From: Pseudomonas sp. DG56-2
GTDB taxonomy: Bacteria; Pseudomonadota; Gammaproteobacteria; Pseudomonadales; Pseudomonadaceae
Length of the DNA stretch: 64,000 nt
NCBI RefSeq assembly: GCF_004803755.1
Contig: NZ_CP032311.1
Span: 2,000,501-2,064,500 of the forward strand
Reading direction: 5' to 3'
Shown: positions 1-8,714 of the stretch, one piece after another
How the letters are laid out: each line of letters starts with the position of its first letter
How positions within the stretch are numbered: the stretch's first letter is position 1
Notes under the pieces: generated by a model
The model's database searches: none
What the model saw: only the letters and a program-made list of their open reading frames with translations
What the model was told of the DNA's origin: nothing
Translations under genes and position numbers: made by a program

Positions 1-1017
1 GCGTACCACCCCAATGGCATGATCTTGCGGGCCTTCGATGCCGCCGGCCTGCAGTTGTGCAGCCGTGAGTACTACTCGGTGGGTGGCGGATTCGTCGTGG
101 ATGAGGAAGCGGCTGGGGTCGACCGAATCGTCGCCGACCGCACGCCGCTGCGTTTCCCGTTTCTCACCGGTCGCGAACTGTTGGCACAGTGCGCTCAGCA
201 CGGGCTGTCAATCAGCGCCTTGATGGCGGAGAACGAGACCGCCTGGCGCAGCCCGGAGCAGACACGCCAGGGCTTGCTGCATATCTGGCAAGTCATGCAG
301 GACTGCGTGGAGGCCGGTTGCCGCACCGAAGGGATCATGCCCGGGGGGCTCAAGGTCAAGCGTCGAGCGGCGGCGTTGCGGCGTCAACTCAGTGCTGTTC
401 CCGAGGCGGGTCTCAGGGACAGCCTCTCGGTGCTGGACTGGGTCAATCTCTACGCACTGGCGGTGAACGAAGAAAATGCCAGCGGCGGGCGCGTCGTTAC
501 TGCGCCCACCAATGGCGCGGCCGGAATTATTCCGGCGGTGCTGCATTACTACACCCGCTTTGTGCCGGGGGCCAACGATGAGGGCGTGGTGCGCTTTCTG
601 CTCACGGCGGCGGCCATTGGCATTCTCTACAAGGAAAACGCATCGATTTCCGGTGCCGAAGTCGGCTGCCAGGGTGAGGTTGGCGTGGCGTGCTCGATGG
701 CTGCCGGGGCCTTGTGCGAAGTGCTTGGCGGCAGCGTGCAACAGGTCGAGAACGCTGCCGAAATTGGTATGGAACACAACCTCGGGCTGACCTGCGATCC
801 GATTGGCGGGCTGGTCCAGGTGCCGTGTATCGAGCGTAACGCCATGGGCTCGGTGAAGGCCATCAACGCTGCGCGCATGGCCCTGCGTGGCGATGGCCAG
901 CACTTCGTTTCGCTCGACAAGGTTATCCGCACCATGCGCCAGACCGGAGCCGATATGAAGAGCAAATACAAAGAGACCGCTCGCGGCGGCTTGGCAGTCA
1001 ACATAATCGAATGCTAG
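1..1017 (+). CDS. sdaA: L-serine ammonia-lyase (serine deaminase), 5' truncated by window edge
   Basis: Cytosolic iron-sulfur enzyme deaminating L-serine to pyruvate and ammonia. The reading frame is open from base 1 (encoding AYHPNGM), so the gene begins outside the window; the ATG at 19 is internal. About 338 C-terminal residues are visible against roughly 455-460 for the family. They contain the alpha-domain signatures [26 protein letters not shown] and [14 protein letters not shown], whose cysteines belong to the region that ligates the 4Fe-4S cluster. The gene lies 9 nt upstream of gcvT, the order seen in the second glycine-cleavage cluster of Pseudomonas (gcvH2-gcvP2-glyA2-sdaA-gcvT2), where glycine is turned into serine and then pyruvate. 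The rest of that cluster is presumably just left of the window. Confidence 0.93.
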   Translation, partial: AYHPNGMILRAFDAAGLQLCSREYYSVGGGFVVDEEAAGVDRIVADRTPLRFPFLTGRELLAQCAQHGLSISALMAENETAWRSPEQTRQGLLHIWQVMQDCVEAGCRTEGIMPGGLKVKRRAAALRRQLSAVPEAGLRDSLSVLDWVNLYALAVNEENASGGRVVTAPTNGAAGIIPAVLHYYTRFVPGANDEGVVRFLLTAAAIGILYKENASISGAEVGCQGEVGVACSMAAGALCEVLGGSVQQVENAAEIGMEHNLGLTCDPIGGLVQVPCIERNAMGSVKAINAARMALRGDGQHFVSLDKVIRTMRQTGADMKSKYKETARGGLAVNIIEC

Positions 1018-1026
1018 GAGTCATCC

Positions 1027-2148
1027 ATGTCCACCGAACAATTACAAAAAACACCGTTGCACACTTTGCATCAACAACTCGGCGCACGCATGGTGCCGTT
1101 CGCTGGCTACGCCATGCCGGTGCAATACCCGCTGGGCGTGCTCAAGGAGCATTTGCATACCCGTGAACAGGCTGGCCTGTTCGACGTTTCGCACATGGGC
1201 CAGATCCGTTTGCATGGGGCACATGCCGCCAAGGCCCTGGAGACACTGGTACCGGTCGACATCATCGACCTGCCTGTGGGTATGCAACGCTATGCGCTGT
1301 TCACCGATGAGCAGGGCGGCATCCTCGATGACCTGATGGTCGCCAACGCCGGCGACTACCTGTTTCTGGTGGTCAACGCTGGCTGCAAGGAACAGGACCT
1401 GGCGCACCTACGCCAGCACCTGGAAGGGCGCTGCGAGGTCGAATCGCTGTTCGACAGCCGCGCCTTGCTCGCCTTGCAGGGCCCCGCGGCGGCGGCGGTG
1501 CTGGCACGCCTGGCGCCGGAGGTGAAGGCCATGACCTTCATGCAGTTCGCCCGGGTGAGGTTGCTTGGCGTTGACTGTTACGTCAGTCGCTCCGGCTACA
1601 CCGGCGAGGATGGTTACGAGATTTCCGTGCCGGTACAGGAAGCACAAATGCTGGCCCGTTCACTGCTGGCCGAACCCGAGGTTGAAGCCATCGGACTGGG
1701 CGCCCGAGATTCACTGCGCCTGGAGGCAGGGCTGTGCCTGTACGGGCATGACATGGAACAACGCATCACGCCGATCGAGGCCAGCCTGACCTGGGCCATA
1801 TCCAAGGTTCGCCGTGCCGATGGTGCCCGTGCGGGTGGTTTTCCCGGTGCCGAGCGCATCCTGGCGCAACTCTCTGAAGGCGTAGCGGAAAAACGTGTGG
1901 GTTTGCTGCCTACCGAGCGAGTGCCGGTGCGCGAAGGTGCATTGATCGTCAACGCTCAGGAGCATGTAATCGGTCGTGTCACCAGCGGCGGCTTCGGCCC
2001 AAGCCTGGGTGGTCCCCTGGCGATGGGCTATGTGCAGAGTGACTTCGCCGCGTTGGACAGCGAGGTGTTTGCCCAAGTGCGCGGTAGATTGGTGCCGATG
2101 GTGGTGTCGCGCATGCCGTTCGTGGCGCAACGTTATTTCCGCGGCTGA
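1027..2148 (+). CDS. gcvT: Aminomethyltransferase (glycine cleavage system T protein)
   Basis: 373-aa T protein that transfers the aminomethyl group from lipoylated H protein to tetrahydrofolate, releasing ammonia. Family landmarks are present: HMGQI near residue 57, the [13 protein letters not shown] folate-binding segment in the middle, [20 protein letters not shown], and the C-terminal [19 protein letters not shown]. The length is normal. An AGGAG sits a few bases before the ATG. It follows sdaA by 9 nt and precedes lipA by 17 nt, so the three are probably cotranscribed. It most likely represents the second (gcvT2) copy carried by pseudomonads, because sdaA is adjacent. Confidence 0.95.
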   Translation: MSTEQLQKTPLHTLHQQLGARMVPFAGYAMPVQYPLGVLKEHLHTREQAGLFDVSHMGQIRLHGAHAAKALETLVPVDIIDLPVGMQRYALFTDEQGGILDDLMVANAGDYLFLVVNAGCKEQDLAHLRQHLEGRCEVESLFDSRALLALQGPAAAAVLARLAPEVKAMTFMQFARVRLLGVDCYVSRSGYTGEDGYEISVPVQEAQMLARSLLAEPEVEAIGLGARDSLRLEAGLCLYGHDMEQRITPIEASLTWAISKVRRADGARAGGFPGAERILAQLSEGVAEKRVGLLPTERVPVREGALIVNAQEHVIGRVTSGGFGPSLGGPLAMGYVQSDFAALDSEVFAQVRGRLVPMVVSRMPFVAQRYFRG

Positions 2149-2165
2149 GGCCCTCTAGCTGGAGC

Positions 2166-3164
2166 ATGAGCATGAACGAAACACTGTCTGTCGCCACGCG
2201 CCTGGCGCCTTTGGCGCCTGGGGTAAAGCTGCGCGGTGCAGAAAAGGTGGCGCGAATACCGGTGAAGATCCTGCCCACCGAAGACGTGCCGCGCAAGCCT
2301 GACTGGATCCGCGTGGAAATCCCCGCCTCACCGGAAGTGGCACGGGTCAAGACGTTGCTGCGCAAGCACAAGCTGCACAGCGTCTGCGAAGAAGCTTCGT
2401 GCCCGAACCTGGGCGAGTGTTTCTCGGGGGGGACCGCGACGTTCATGATCATGGGAGACATTTGCACCCGTCGCTGTCCGTTCTGTGATGTGGGCCATGG
2501 TCGGCCCAAGCCGCTGGATCGCGATGAACCCAAGCACCTGGCGACGGCCATCGCCGACCTGCGTTTGAAGTATGTGGTCATCACCTCGGTCGACCGCGAC
2601 GACCTGCGTGACGGCGGTGCGCAACACTTCGCGGATTGCCTGCGCGAGATTCGCACGATGTCGCCGGGAATCCAGCTGGAAACCCTGGTGCCGGATTATC
2701 GCGGTCGCATGGACGTGGCCCTGGCTATCACTGAACAGCAGCCGCCGGATGTGTTCAACCACAACCTTGAAACCGTGCCACGCCTCTATAAGGCGGCGCG
2801 GCCGGGTTCGGACTTCGAATGGTCATTGGACCTGTTGCAGAACTTCAAGCAACGTGTGGGGGCTGTGCCGACTAAGTCCGGCTTGATGCTGGGGTTGGGC
2901 GAGACCGATGCTGAGGTGCTTGAGGTGATGCGGCGGATGCGCGAACACCAGGTCGATATGTTGACCCTGGGCCAGTACCTGCAACCTTCGCGCAGCCATT
3001 TGCCGGTACAGCGTTTCGTGCATCCCGATACCTTTGCCTGGTTTGCCGAACAGGCATTGGCCATGGGTTTCAGGAACGTGGCTTCCGGTCCGTTGGTGCG
3101 TTCTTCGTATCATGCCGACAGGCAAATGGCCGAGGCGCTAAAGGCAGTGGCGGCGCCGCGCTAG
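2166..3164 (+). CDS. lipA: Lipoyl synthase (radical SAM)
   Basis: 332-aa radical SAM enzyme inserting two sulfur atoms into protein-bound octanoyl groups to make lipoyl cofactors, for example on GcvH. Both iron-sulfur cluster motifs are visible: the LipA-specific [12 protein letters not shown] (auxiliary cluster) and CTRRCPFC (radical SAM cluster). The C-terminal half carries GLMLGLGET and the QYLQPS segment, followed by [12 protein letters not shown] with the conserved RSSYHA that supplies the serine ligand. ATG at 2166 is preceded by TGGAG; a second ATG lies two codons in. It is 17 nt after gcvT, away from the usual lipB-lipA pair, so it may be a dedicated second lipoyl synthase for the glycine cleavage system. 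Confidence 0.93.
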   Translation: MSMNETLSVATRLAPLAPGVKLRGAEKVARIPVKILPTEDVPRKPDWIRVEIPASPEVARVKTLLRKHKLHSVCEEASCPNLGECFSGGTATFMIMGDICTRRCPFCDVGHGRPKPLDRDEPKHLATAIADLRLKYVVITSVDRDDLRDGGAQHFADCLREIRTMSPGIQLETLVPDYRGRMDVALAITEQQPPDVFNHNLETVPRLYKAARPGSDFEWSLDLLQNFKQRVGAVPTKSGLMLGLGETDAEVLEVMRRMREHQVDMLTLGQYLQPSRSHLPVQRFVHPDTFAWFAEQALAMGFRNVASGPLVRSSYHADRQMAEALKAVAAPR

Positions 3165-3251
3165 GGATTGCACGTCGGTCGTCGATGAGTCAATGCAACG
3201 GCAATAGGGATCGGGCTATGATCAGCGAATGTGAACCGGACTTCCTGACCT

Positions 3252-4115
3252 ATGCCCGTTGACCTCCAAGCGCTGTACCCCAAACTGATCCACTTGATGC
3301 TGGACACGGTCTTCGTGGTCGACAGGGACAACCAGATTGTATTCGTCAGTGATGCCTGTATGGCGCTGCTTGGGTACCGAGCCGATGAACTGGTCGGCAC
3401 CTTGATCACCGACTACATGCACCCTGATGACCTGGCGATCACTCGGGCCTCGATTATTCGGGTGATGAACGGCCAATCCCACGTCGACTTCCGCAACCGG
3501 TATGTGCGCAAGAATGGCAGTGTGGTGCACATTCTTTGGGCGGCCTCCTGGTCGGAGGAAGTCGGCGCGCGGATCGGTGTCGCGCGCGATGTCACGGCCT
3601 TGCGGCAAGCTGAAGAGGAACTGCATTTCCTCGCCCATCACGACCCGTTGACCAAACTGCCCAACCGCTCGTTGTTCAACGATCGCCTGCAAGCGGCCCT
3701 GCGCACGGCTTATCGTCACGAAAGCACCTTGGCCTTGTTGTTTCTTGATCTGAATGATTTCAAGGGCATAAACGATGCCTACGGGCATGCGATGGGCGAT
3801 CGGGTACTGAGCGTGATCGCACGGCGCCTGGAAGGCTGCATACGAGAAACCGACACGGTGGCGCGGATGGGCGGTGATGAGTTCACCGTGTTGTTGACTG
3901 ACATCCACTCGCCACATGCTGTTGCCGAGAAGGTCGAACAGATTCTTTTGGTCTTGACCGAACCCTTGGGTGCTGAGTTCGGTGGGTTGGAAATGCCGTC
4001 CTGCAGTATAGGCGTGGCCTGTTATCCCGCTGATGGTCAAGATGCCGATACGCTGCTCAGCTACGCGGATGACGACATGTACCGAATAAAAAAACGCAGG
4101 TCTGCAACGGGCTAA
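3252..4115 (+). CDS. PAS-GGDEF diguanylate cyclase
   Basis: 287-aa cytosolic protein with no membrane segment. An N-terminal PAS sensor domain (about residues 10-120, VFVVDRDNQIVFVSDAC to GVARDVTALRQAEEE) is joined to a GGDEF domain (about 125-285). The active-site motif is intact (RMGGDEFTVLL), and an RETD sequence five residues before it matches the allosteric RxxD inhibitory site. It should therefore synthesise cyclic di-GMP and be product-inhibited. There is no EAL domain. The gene ends 10 nt from the convergent Nudix gene. The ligand of the PAS domain cannot be told from sequence. Confidence 0.9.
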   Translation: MPVDLQALYPKLIHLMLDTVFVVDRDNQIVFVSDACMALLGYRADELVGTLITDYMHPDDLAITRASIIRVMNGQSHVDFRNRYVRKNGSVVHILWAASWSEEVGARIGVARDVTALRQAEEELHFLAHHDPLTKLPNRSLFNDRLQAALRTAYRHESTLALLFLDLNDFKGINDAYGHAMGDRVLSVIARRLEGCIRETDTVARMGGDEFTVLLTDIHSPHAVAEKVEQILLVLTEPLGAEFGGLEMPSCSIGVACYPADGQDADTLLSYADDDMYRIKKRRSATG

Positions 4116-4125
4116 CGGCTTGCGG

Positions 4126-4575
4126 TTAACGGGCAAGGGAATCTAGAGCCGATGGTGTACTGGTTGATTCTGGCAAGATGCACTTCAGATGCAACAACGC
4201 ACGTTGAAAAACCGGATGACAATCAGCAAACGGCAAGTTGTCCAGCGGCGCCCAGAAAAAGCTGAACGTATGGCCATGATCATCAAGGGTGTCGTGGGTC
4301 CATAGCGGCGGTAACGCTTCTTGCGTTTCACACAGTTGAAATGACCATATCTGACCTTGGTGCCCGGCATCCCAGCAGCCCAGGTCGCTGACAACCTTGG
4401 CCGAGACGATTCCGGATTCTTCTTTCAACTCGCGCAGCGCGGCCTGGGCGATTGTTTCACCGTTCTCTATTGTCCCTTTGACCAACTGCACACCTGCGAG
4501 TGGGTGATGAAAGAGCAGAATGCTGGGTCGCGCAGAACTACAGAGTATGAGGGGGCAGGCCTTGTTAGGTGTCAT
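4126..4575 (-). CDS. Nudix hydrolase
   Basis: About 149 residues. The Nudix box is complete (GTIENGETIAQAALRELKEESGI, split here as GTIENGE... and REL.EESGI), so the protein is expected to hydrolyse a nucleoside diphosphate linked to another group with Mg2+. The substrate is not predictable. I chose the ATG at 4575 (MTPNKACP) over an in-frame TTG 12 nt upstream; neither has a convincing ribosome binding site. Convergent with the diguanylate cyclase gene; the 33 nt left on its upstream side separate it from the end of the 129-aa gene, so it might be cotranscribed with that gene. Confidence 0.82.
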   Translation of the reverse strand: MTPNKACPLILCSSARPSILLFHHPLAGVQLVKGTIENGETIAQAALRELKEESGIVSAKVVSDLGCWDAGHQGQIWSFQLCETQEALPPLWTHDTLDDHGHTFSFFWAPLDNLPFADCHPVFQRALLHLKCILPESTSTPSALDSLAR

Positions 4576-4620
4576 GCCGGTAGCCAACGCAATACCGCAG
4601 TGGGATCAACATGCCTGCCT

Positions 4621-5010
4621 TCAATCCTCACCTTCAATCTGCGGGTTGTAGTATTTGCTTTGGTCTGGGGTGAAGGTGACGACCATGCCGGTGCGACTGC
4701 AATTGAGGGTCAGTTCGACGCTGGTGTCGATTTGCAGGTCTTCGCCGCGCAGGCCTTGCCATTGGGCCAGGTATTTGAGGGAGCCGAATTTTTCCCGCTT
4801 TTTCAGGGTTCGTTCGACGCCGCCTTTCCAGCCCAGTACCGGGAGTTCACCTGCCAGGCATTTTTGCGCAATGTCGGGATGTTTGATGGCGCGCTCGCGG
4901 CCGATTTCCCAGCAACGGATCAGGCCGTTGTCCGGGCCTTGCCAGGTTTCGCTCCAGGTGAGGCTGGGGCGCGGCGCGAGATGGATCGGGCGGTGGACGA
5001 TGCTGCTCAT
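4621..5010 (-). CDS. Unrecognised conserved-looking protein, 129 aa
   Basis: I do not recognise the family. The frame is supported by a strong GGGAGG about 7 nt before the ATG and by codon use like the neighbours. The product is soluble, with no signal peptide or membrane segment. It is rich in Trp (TWSETWQG, RCWEIG, LGWKGG, AQWQG) and has a basic middle (GGVERTLKKREKFGSLKYL). The C-terminal part looks beta-rich (DTSVELTLNCSRTGMVVTFTP). It lies between the Nudix and the YecA-like genes on the same strand. No function is assigned. Confidence 0.65.
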   Translation of the reverse strand: MSSIVHRPIHLAPRPSLTWSETWQGPDNGLIRCWEIGRERAIKHPDIAQKCLAGELPVLGWKGGVERTLKKREKFGSLKYLAQWQGLRGEDLQIDTSVELTLNCSRTGMVVTFTPDQSKYYNPQIEGED

Positions 5011-5104
5011 TTAGCCTCCCTGGCTGGTTATTCTTGTAGGACAAAACGTTGCAGAGGGCGGTGATGCTACTAATTGGCCACTATTGGTGTCCAGCTTTTA
5101 AGCA

Positions 5105-5126
5105 GGAGCCGGCAACGCCCGGCCCC
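5105..5126. other. Small GC-rich hairpin in the 5011-5163 gap
   Basis: GGAGCCGG and CCGGCCCC (one mismatch) flank a 6-nt loop downstream of the YecA-like gene. There is no T-run on either strand, so it is at best a weak transcription end. Nothing else is evident in the 153-nt gap. Confidence 0.3.
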
Positions 5127-5163
5127 TCAAAACTGTAGTGCAAGATTCGCGATTCAATCGCAA

Positions 5164-5718
5164 TCAGCGTTGACTTACCCAGTAGTCATGCAAGGTCCGC
5201 GCTGCCGGTTCGATTGCCGCTACGCGCTGACGGTGCAGAACAACATCCAGATCGACCGGCAATTCATAGTTGTCCTGCTCGGCGCAGTCGCTGATTTTCT
5301 GCAATTGGGTTGCCAGGCCTTCCGGCAATTGCGGCCAGTTGCTGACGGCTACGCAGCGCACGTAGCCAAAGCACCACTCTTCCGCCAGGGTCAAAGGTTG
5401 GCCGCTGTGTTCGGTCTGGTCGAAGCGTGCCTTGAATGCTTGCGGATCAGTGCTTAAGCGGTTGGCCAGGGTATTGAGGTGACGCACGCACAGGTCGATG
5501 AACTGTCGGCACTCTTCAGGTGTTTCCCACTGAGGGGGCTGGCCACCCCAGATGGCCGGGAACCAATCGCCGATATCGACTTGCGCAGGGCTGGAAACCA
5601 GTGCGGTGCAGAACCCGTCGAGCTCGGACATGTTGAGCACTGAGTGATCGTCGCCGTACTTGAGCAGGGTGTCGTCGATGAACTCGACCTCGCTGGCGGT
5701 AAGGGGATTGATTTGCAT
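5164..5718 (-). CDS. UPF0149/YecA-like family protein
   Basis: 184 aa, cytosolic. The pattern LTASEVEFIDDTLLKYG...MSELDGFCTALVSSP followed by IWGG and a Trp-containing segment EEWCFGYVRCV is typical of UPF0149 (YecA/YgfB-like) helical proteins. The C-terminal SEC-C zinc-binding motif of full YecA proteins is absent. ATG at 5718 is preceded by AAGGAA at a good distance. It is transcribed away from the MbtH gene, with a 215-nt divergent intergenic region. The function of the family is unclear. Confidence 0.8.
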   Translation of the reverse strand: MQINPLTASEVEFIDDTLLKYGDDHSVLNMSELDGFCTALVSSPAQVDIGDWFPAIWGGQPPQWETPEECRQFIDLCVRHLNTLANRLSTDPQAFKARFDQTEHSGQPLTLAEEWCFGYVRCVAVSNWPQLPEGLATQLQKISDCAEQDNYELPVDLDVVLHRQRVAAIEPAARTLHDYWVSQR

Positions 5719-5848
5719 TGAACGATTCCTTGGCGAGGTGAGCTTGAAAAAGGGCGGGAGGATGGCGCTTTACAGCGTATTTATCCAGTCCTGCACTCGC
5801 GCACCATGTTACCCCCGCGCGCGCAGCAGGTGGTTGCCAAGGCGCTAC

Positions 5849-5872
5849 TAATTTCCTGCCTGCTTCATTCGT
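5849..5872 (+). promoter_or_regulatory. Iron-starvation (PvdS-type) promoter box upstream of mbtH
   Basis: TAATT at 5849-5853, a 16-nt spacer and CGT at 5870-5872, ending 61 nt before the mbtH start. The known PvdS-dependent box is TAAAT-N16/17-CGT. The same variant with the same spacer is found before NRPS-A and fpvA, which supports it. It is predicted to drive expression of mbtH and the following genes under iron limitation. Confidence 0.7.
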
Positions 5873-5933
5873 TCTCTTGATAGCCACCGTACGCCAGCTG
5901 CGTGGCGGGCCCATTCAATTCAGGAGACAGGCA

Positions 5934-6158
5934 ATGACATCTGTATTCGACCGCGAAGACATCGTATTCCAAGTAGTGGTCAACCACGAGGAGCAGTACT
6001 CGATCTGGCCTGATTACAAAGCGGTACCGACCGGCTGGCGCACTGTCGGCAAGAGCGGTTTGAAGAAAGAATGCCTGGCCTACATCGATGAGGTCTGGAC
6101 CGATATGCGTCCTTTGAGCCTGCGCCAGAAAATGGCCGAAGCGGCTGCGGCGCAGTAA
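5934..6158 (+). CDS. MbtH-family NRPS accessory protein
   Basis: 74-aa MbtH-like protein, a chaperone/activator that binds adenylation domains of NRPSs. Diagnostic residues are present: [38 protein letters not shown] lies 8 nt before the ATG; the frame is open further upstream but without a sensible start. It sits 61 nt behind the iron-starvation box and 10 nt before the thioesterase. In P. aeruginosa the equivalent MbtH gene (PA2412) lies next to a thioesterase and the fpv operon, the arrangement seen here. Confidence 0.95.
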   Translation: MTSVFDREDIVFQVVVNHEEQYSIWPDYKAVPTGWRTVGKSGLKKECLAYIDEVWTDMRPLSLRQKMAEAAAAQ

Positions 6159-6168
6159 GGGGTAGCGA

Positions 6169-6888
6169 GTGTCTTCACTGAACTTGCTGTGCCTGCCGTA
6201 TTCGGGTGCCAGTGCCATGGTCTACAGCCGCTGGCGGCGCAAGCTGCCAGCCTGGCTGAACCTGCGTCCGGTGGAGCTGCCGGGGCGCGGTGCGCGCATG
6301 GGCGAGCCGGTGCAGACCGACATGCAGGCGTTGGCTCGCCAGTTGGCCGATGAACAGCGTCTGGCTGCCAGTCAGCCCTATGCGTTGCTAGGCCACAGCC
6401 TTGGCGCCTTGCTGGCATTTGAGCTGGCGCATGAGCTGCAGGCTTTGAGCTGCCGAGCGCCGGTGGCGTTGTTTGCCTGCGGCACGGCGGCGCCGACTCG
6501 CCGTGAAGACTACGACGGTGGCAATTGGCGCGAAGCGAAAACCGATGATGAGTTGATCGCCGAACTGCGCAAGTTAAAGGGCACGCCCGAGGAGGTGCTG
6601 GCCAATCAGGAATTGATGAGCCTGACCTTGCCGGTGTTGCGTGGCGATTTTCTCCTGTGCGGGCGCTATGCCTACCGACAGCGCCCACCGCTGCATTGCC
6701 CGCTGTATGTGCTGGGCGGGGAAGATGATCGCGCCAGTGAGGAGCAACTGCTGGCCTGGCGTCGAGAAACACAGGGGGACTTCTTCATGGAAACGTTCCC
6801 AGGTGGCCATTTCTTCATTCATGAACATGAAGAGCGGGTGCTGGGCGTGCTCAGTGCCGCGCTGGCGCCGCATCGGTTATCGGCCTAG
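6169..6888 (+). CDS. Type II (external) thioesterase
   Basis: 239-aa alpha/beta hydrolase of the NRPS-associated editing thioesterase family, expected to clear stalled or wrong acyl groups from carrier domains. The sequence shows LCLPYSGASAMVYSRW at the N-terminus, the nucleophile motif GHSLGA about residue 76, and the histidine in FPGGHFFIHEH near the C-terminus. The start is GTG at 6169, behind AAGGGG, 10 nt after mbtH, so it should be cotranscribed with it. In P. aeruginosa both PvdG and PA2411 are thioesterases of this type; position next to mbtH and the fpv operon favours the PA2411 equivalent. Confidence 0.92.
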   Translation: MSSLNLLCLPYSGASAMVYSRWRRKLPAWLNLRPVELPGRGARMGEPVQTDMQALARQLADEQRLAASQPYALLGHSLGALLAFELAHELQALSCRAPVALFACGTAAPTRREDYDGGNWREAKTDDELIAELRKLKGTPEEVLANQELMSLTLPVLRGDFLLCGRYAYRQRPPLHCPLYVLGGEDDRASEEQLLAWRRETQGDFFMETFPGGHFFIHEHEERVLGVLSAALAPHRLSA

Positions 6889-6970
6889 TCCTGCATTAGC
6901 GAGCGCTGCATTGACGTAATGCCTGCGTCTGGGCGAGCCTTGTCGCTCAACCATGACGCAGGTGCAAGGA

Positions 6971-7522
6971 ATGTTGATCAAGGCGAATCAGGCCAGCTTG
7001 CTGGTGATTGATGTGCAGGAAAAACTCATAGGTGCGGTCAGCGATCCGGCCGGTACCCTGGCCCGCACGCGCTGGCTGATGGCTTCGACAGCCGAGCTTG
7101 GGTTGCCTACGGTGATTTCCGAGCAGTACCCCAAGGGTCTTGGCGCAACTGTCGCGGCGCTCAAAGAGGCATCGCCCGATGCCCAGGTGGTCGAGAAACT
7201 GCATTTCTCCTGTGTGGCGGCTGAATGCTTGCCGGCATCGTTGCTGGCGCGCGAACAGGTCATTGTCTGCGGCATGGAAACCCATATCTGCGTGCTGCAA
7301 ACCGTGCTCGGGCTGAGAGCCCTGGGCAAGCAAGTGTTCGTGGTCGAAGATGCCTGCGACAGCCGTAGCAGTGCCAGCAAGGCTGCCGGTATCGCCCGCA
7401 TGCGCGATGCCGGGGCGCAGATCGTCACGCGTGAGATGGTCGTGTTCGAGTTGATGGAAAGCTCTGCGCATCCACAGTTCCGACATATCAGTAAAACCTA
7501 CATGGTCGGCGAACAGCCCTGA
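6971..7522 (+). CDS. Isochorismatase-family cysteine hydrolase
   Basis: About 183 aa. The catalytic triad of the family is in place: Asp in LLVIDVQEKL, Lys in VEKLHFSC, and Cys in METHICVLQT. The MDAWEDA-like segment VEDACDSRS follows. Homologues hydrolyse amides or vinyl ethers; the substrate here is unknown. I prefer ATG at 6971, with CAGG about 8 nt before it, over the in-frame ATG at 6953, which lacks a ribosome binding site. It follows the thioesterase by about 80 nt on the same strand, so it may be read from the iron-regulated promoter, but a separate promoter is possible. Confidence 0.88.
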   Translation: MLIKANQASLLVIDVQEKLIGAVSDPAGTLARTRWLMASTAELGLPTVISEQYPKGLGATVAALKEASPDAQVVEKLHFSCVAAECLPASLLAREQVIVCGMETHICVLQTVLGLRALGKQVFVVEDACDSRSSASKAAGIARMRDAGAQIVTREMVVFELMESSAHPQFRHISKTYMVGEQP

Positions 7523-7590
7523 ACCCGCATTGCAGTCAGGCGCCGCCCTCGTTACTGTGCTGCTGTTGCCGCAAGAGGCGAGGGCAGTGC

Positions 7591-8670
7591 ATGCACGTTA
7601 GAGGTCTGGTTTTTGCTGTTGCCGTGTTGTTGACGGTGCAGGGCTGCGTTACCCAGCGCGAAGAATCCGAGTCGGATCCGGCCAAGGTGCGGGCGCAGAT
7701 CCTGCGTTTGCTGCCTGCCGCTACCAAAGACCGTGAAGGTTGGGCCAGGGATATCCAGACCGCCTTCACCACGCAGAAAATCAGCGCCAGTCGCTCTAAT
7801 CTTTGCGCTGTACTGGCAGTGACCGAGCAGGAGTCGACCTTTCAGGCCGACCCGCAGGTACCGGGTCTGGGCCGTATTGCTCGCCAGGAAATAGACCGCC
7901 GCGCCGCCAGCCTGCATATCCCGCACATGTTGGTCAATGCTGCACTGCAAACGCGTTCACCCAACGGCAAGACCTACAATGAGCGACTCAATGCCGTACG
8001 CAGTGAAAAGCAGCTGAGCGCGATTTTTGACGACCTTATTGGCAGTGTGCCCCTGGGCCGAACCCTGCTGGGCGATTTGAACCCGGTGCGCACGGGTGGG
8101 CCGATGCAGGTCAGCATTGCCTTTGCCGAGCGTAACGCTCGTGACTATCCCTACAGTCACAACGCAACGATTCGTCAGGAAGTGTTCAGCCGGCGTGGCG
8201 GTATGTACTTCGGTATCGCCCACCTGTTGGGCTATCCCAGCCATTACGAACGTCAGCTCTACCGTTTTGCCGACTTCAATGCCGGCTGGTATGCGAGCCG
8301 CAATGCGGCGTTCCAGAGTGCCCTGAGCCGCGCCAGTGGGGTGAAACTGGCCCTGGACGGTGATCTGATCGCGCCCGGGGCGATTCTGCCGGGCTCTACC
8401 GAGAAAGCCGCGCGCCGGGTGGGTGAGCAGTTAGGCCTGCGTAATCCGAGTATTCGTGCGCAGCTGGAAAAGGGTGACAGCCTGGACTTCGAGGAAACCC
8501 GCTTGTACAGCGGTGTGTATGCGCTGGCAGAAGGCAAGTCAGGCAAACAGCTGCCACGTGCGCAACTACCGGGAATCGAGCTGAAGAGTCCGAAAATTAC
8601 CCGTAAATTGACCACTGCCTGGTTCGCCAATCGGGTCGATGAACGTTATCAGCGCTGCATGAAACGCTGA
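7591..8670 (+). CDS. DUF1615 family lipoprotein
   Basis: 359 aa with a signal peptide and lipobox (LLTVQGC, Cys19), so it is likely an outer-membrane lipoprotein facing the periplasm. The mature part (LAVTEQESTFQADPQVPGLG, GGPMQVSIAFAE, GIAHLLGYPSHYERQLYRFADFNAGWYASRNAAFQ) matches the DUF1615 pattern; the glutamate in TEQES and the lysozyme-like context suggest a peptidoglycan-related fold, but activity is unproven. GAGGCGAGG precedes the ATG. Convergent with fpvF, which ends 44 nt downstream. No direct role in siderophore uptake can be inferred. Confidence 0.82.
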   Translation: MHVRGLVFAVAVLLTVQGCVTQREESESDPAKVRAQILRLLPAATKDREGWARDIQTAFTTQKISASRSNLCAVLAVTEQESTFQADPQVPGLGRIARQEIDRRAASLHIPHMLVNAALQTRSPNGKTYNERLNAVRSEKQLSAIFDDLIGSVPLGRTLLGDLNPVRTGGPMQVSIAFAERNARDYPYSHNATIRQEVFSRRGGMYFGIAHLLGYPSHYERQLYRFADFNAGWYASRNAAFQSALSRASGVKLALDGDLIAPGAILPGSTEKAARRVGEQLGLRNPSIRAQLEKGDSLDFEETRLYSGVYALAEGKSGKQLPRAQLPGIELKSPKITRKLTTAWFANRVDERYQRCMKR

Positions 8671-8714
8671 TAACGATTCACTCCGGTAGCAGCAGCGGGC
8701 TTGCCCGGCGACAG

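Noticed and set aside
8671..8714. Terminator between the DUF1615 gene and fpvF.
   Set aside because: Only a 4-bp CGGG/CCCG stem and no T-run.
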